From the NCBI GenBank assembly GCA_029560585.1, contig JAKQKQ010000092.1:32233-96232 (forward strand): a stretch of 64,000 bases of DNA, read 5' to 3'. This DNA comes from Verrucomicrobiota bacterium (GTDB taxonomy: Bacteria > Verrucomicrobiota > Verrucomicrobiia > JADLBR01). The translations under genes were made by a program, and so were the position numbers. Shown in pieces: positions 63,291-64,000 of this stretch; within the stretch, counting starts at the first letter, position 1, and every line of letters begins with the position of its first letter. The notes beneath the pieces were generated by a model. The model searched no databases and was not told where the DNA came from. It was given only the letters and a program-made list of their open reading frames with translations.

Positions 63291-63554
63291 TCAAGCTGTT
63301 CTCGGCGCGTCTTTTTCGATGTTGATGCAGAAGGGGTTATGGCGATCGGCGGCGTCGGAATTCACGTGGCTTGGAGCGATTAGCCCAGAACTTTCACCGC
63401 CCGCCGACTGTGAAATACTGCGCTCTGGGAGTCTCGCTGTCCAGCGTGACCGACGCCAGTCCCAGACAATCCGAAACTCAGGAACGCAGGGAGAACCGGT
63501 AACTTTTTTTGAACCCTGCGCCAGGGAATCGGTCAAACTAATCAGACAGTTCAT
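63291..63554 (-). CDS. Possible small protein with strong ribosome binding site (doubtful)
   Basis: An 87-residue frame of no recognisable family (MNCLISLTDSLAQGSKKVTG then SPCVPEFRIVWDWRRSR). The only argument for it is an ideal ribosome binding site, AAGGAGGAGAATGA, placed six bases before ATG 63554. Composition is Ser/Arg-rich without hydrophobic core pattern, and no homologue comes to mind. It could be a leader peptide upstream of the giant gene (63215), or chance. Confidence 0.3.
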   Translation of the reverse strand: MNCLISLTDSLAQGSKKVTGSPCVPEFRIVWDWRRSRWTARLPERSISQSAGGESSGLIAPSHVNSDAADRHNPFCINIEKDAPRTA

Positions 63555-63572
63555 TCATTCTCCTCCTTGGTT

Positions 63573-63607
63573 GGCCCGAGCCGCAATGGCTCGGGCCTTT
63601 TTTTGTC
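63573..63607 (+). terminator. Rho-independent terminator (plus strand)
   Basis: GGCCCGAGCC (63573-63582), loop GCAAT, GGCTCGGGCC (63588-63597), then an uninterrupted run of T. This is a ten-base-pair perfect GC-rich stem with a U-tail, the textbook form for transcription leaving rightwards. No plus-strand gene is evident upstream between 63216 and 63570, so the terminated transcript is unidentified. Confidence 0.8.
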
Positions 63608-64000
63608 CTCGTGACTACGATGCCCCAGGATCCGGCGGTCGAGTTGTCTCCGACAAGGTCTTTCTGCCGACCCAGGCAACAAGCCACGACGGCGCATTTG
63701 CCTGCCTTAATGATAAGTTTTACGTATCACCATCGCGCGGTGGGCTCTGTGCCCACCCACCTCGCCCACGGGCCGAAAGATTCAAAACAACTCGGACTTG
63801 CGAGGACGCTAGCCTGCATACTTCACGCTTCCGCGTTAAATATGCAGGCTCAGAGGAAAACCGCGCTCCGAAAAACGCGATTTTGGAGGGTCTGGGGCCA
63901 TCGATCCGCGATACACGCTATGCAGCCGCGAAAGAACCCAGTCTTTGCCTGACCTTTCCCAATAAATGGCTTTCATGGCGCGGTTTTCCCAGAGCCCGGA
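63608..64000. other. Right-end non-coding region with inverted repeat
   Basis: Apart from the inverted repeat at 63811-63850, I see no gene in this stretch. A plus-strand frame at 63611-63952 (113 residues) has no protein-like pattern and spans the hairpin. The whole gap from the giant gene start (63215) to the window end is 785 bases, unusually long for this window, and contains the doubtful 87-residue frame and the terminator listed separately. Confidence 0.4.
63811..63850. repeat. REP-like inverted repeat
   Basis: AGCCTGCATA (63811-63820) and TATGCAGGCT (63841-63850) are perfect inverted copies around a 20-base centre that itself holds a small stem ACGC TTCC GCGT. The nested palindrome resembles a REP element. 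No RAYT transposase is in the window. Confidence 0.6.

Noticed and set aside
63611..63952. 113-residue plus-strand frame at the right end
   Set aside because: Starts inside the tail of a terminator, spans a palindrome, and has no compositional or motif support.
1..64000. Insertion sequences, phage, CRISPR, tRNA, rRNA or replication origin
   Set aside because: No transposase, integrase, cas gene, regular short direct-repeat array, tRNA-like fold with GTTCGAATC arm, rRNA segment or DnaA-box cluster was noticed.

Overview
The window is GC-rich, gene-dense bacterial DNA that reads as a member of the PVC superphylum, most likely a Verrucomicrobiota lineage of polysaccharide degraders. Support for this includes a DUF1501 / DUF1549-DUF1553 / PPC-domain gene trio, Tat-exported Gfo/Idh/MocA oxidoreductases and sugar-phosphate-isomerase-like proteins, an exported ADP-ribosylglycohydrolase, a sulfatase, an N-terminal remnant of the 'IDYQGRV' type typical of verrucomicrobial surface proteins, and a dispersed palindromic element built on GGAGTGCGGCAGC. 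The assignment is by inference from gene content; no rRNA or ribosomal protein gene is present to fix it. No tRNA, CRISPR array, transposase, integrase or phage gene was seen.

Layout. 1-3080: an overlapping operon of an ABC-2 polysaccharide exporter (Wzm/Wzt type) and a radical SAM/SPASM protein with the N-terminus of a peptide maturase. 3.2-12.1 kb: an enlarged nucleotide-kinase-like protein, a heparinase II/III-type lyase, a GH51-like arabinofuranosidase, a small exported protein and a cytosolic hybrid histidine kinase. 12.2-15.4 kb: a decayed DUF6067 glycosidase fragment and a large exported PPC-domain protein. 15.7-24.7 kb: a 1007-residue exported protein with two deacetylase-like halves, a cupin, an exported ADP-ribosylglycohydrolase, a lectin-fold protein, a divergent dihydroorotate-dehydrogenase-like protein and an FKBP isomerase. 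25-32.4 kb: sugar catabolism and desulfation (Tat isomerase/epimerase plus sulfatase operon, zinc alcohol dehydrogenase, DUF4432 mutarotase-like protein, Gfo/Idh/MocA oxidoreductase). 33.6-37.3 kb: a five-gene minus-strand signalling operon (CBS-PAS-DUF4388, two roadblock/LC7 proteins, a PAS protein and a leaderless PhnD-like binding protein). 37.5-48.5 kb: more oxidoreductases mixed with several broken genes. 48.6-54 kb: a beta-helix protein and a GH2-like lipoprotein. 54.3-63.2 kb: a minus-strand PPC / DUF1501 / DUF1549-DUF1553 cluster whose last-named protein carries about 860 residues of tandem coiled-coil repeats.

Together the intact genes describe a bacterium that exports many lyases, glycosidases and sulfatases to dismantle sulfated or uronic-acid-rich polysaccharides and oxidises or epimerises the released sugars. 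A second theme is decay. At least six genes are clear remnants: DUF6067 glycosidase, IDYQGRV protein, lactonase, subtilase, a Gfo/Idh C-terminus and a heparin-lyase-like enzyme with one in-frame TAG. The most unusual items are the repeat-stalked DUF1549/DUF1553 protein, the roadblock/DUF4388/PhnD-like signalling operon and the radical SAM maturase joined to a glycan exporter. All boundaries, starts and family calls come from reading the sequence; no database search was run.
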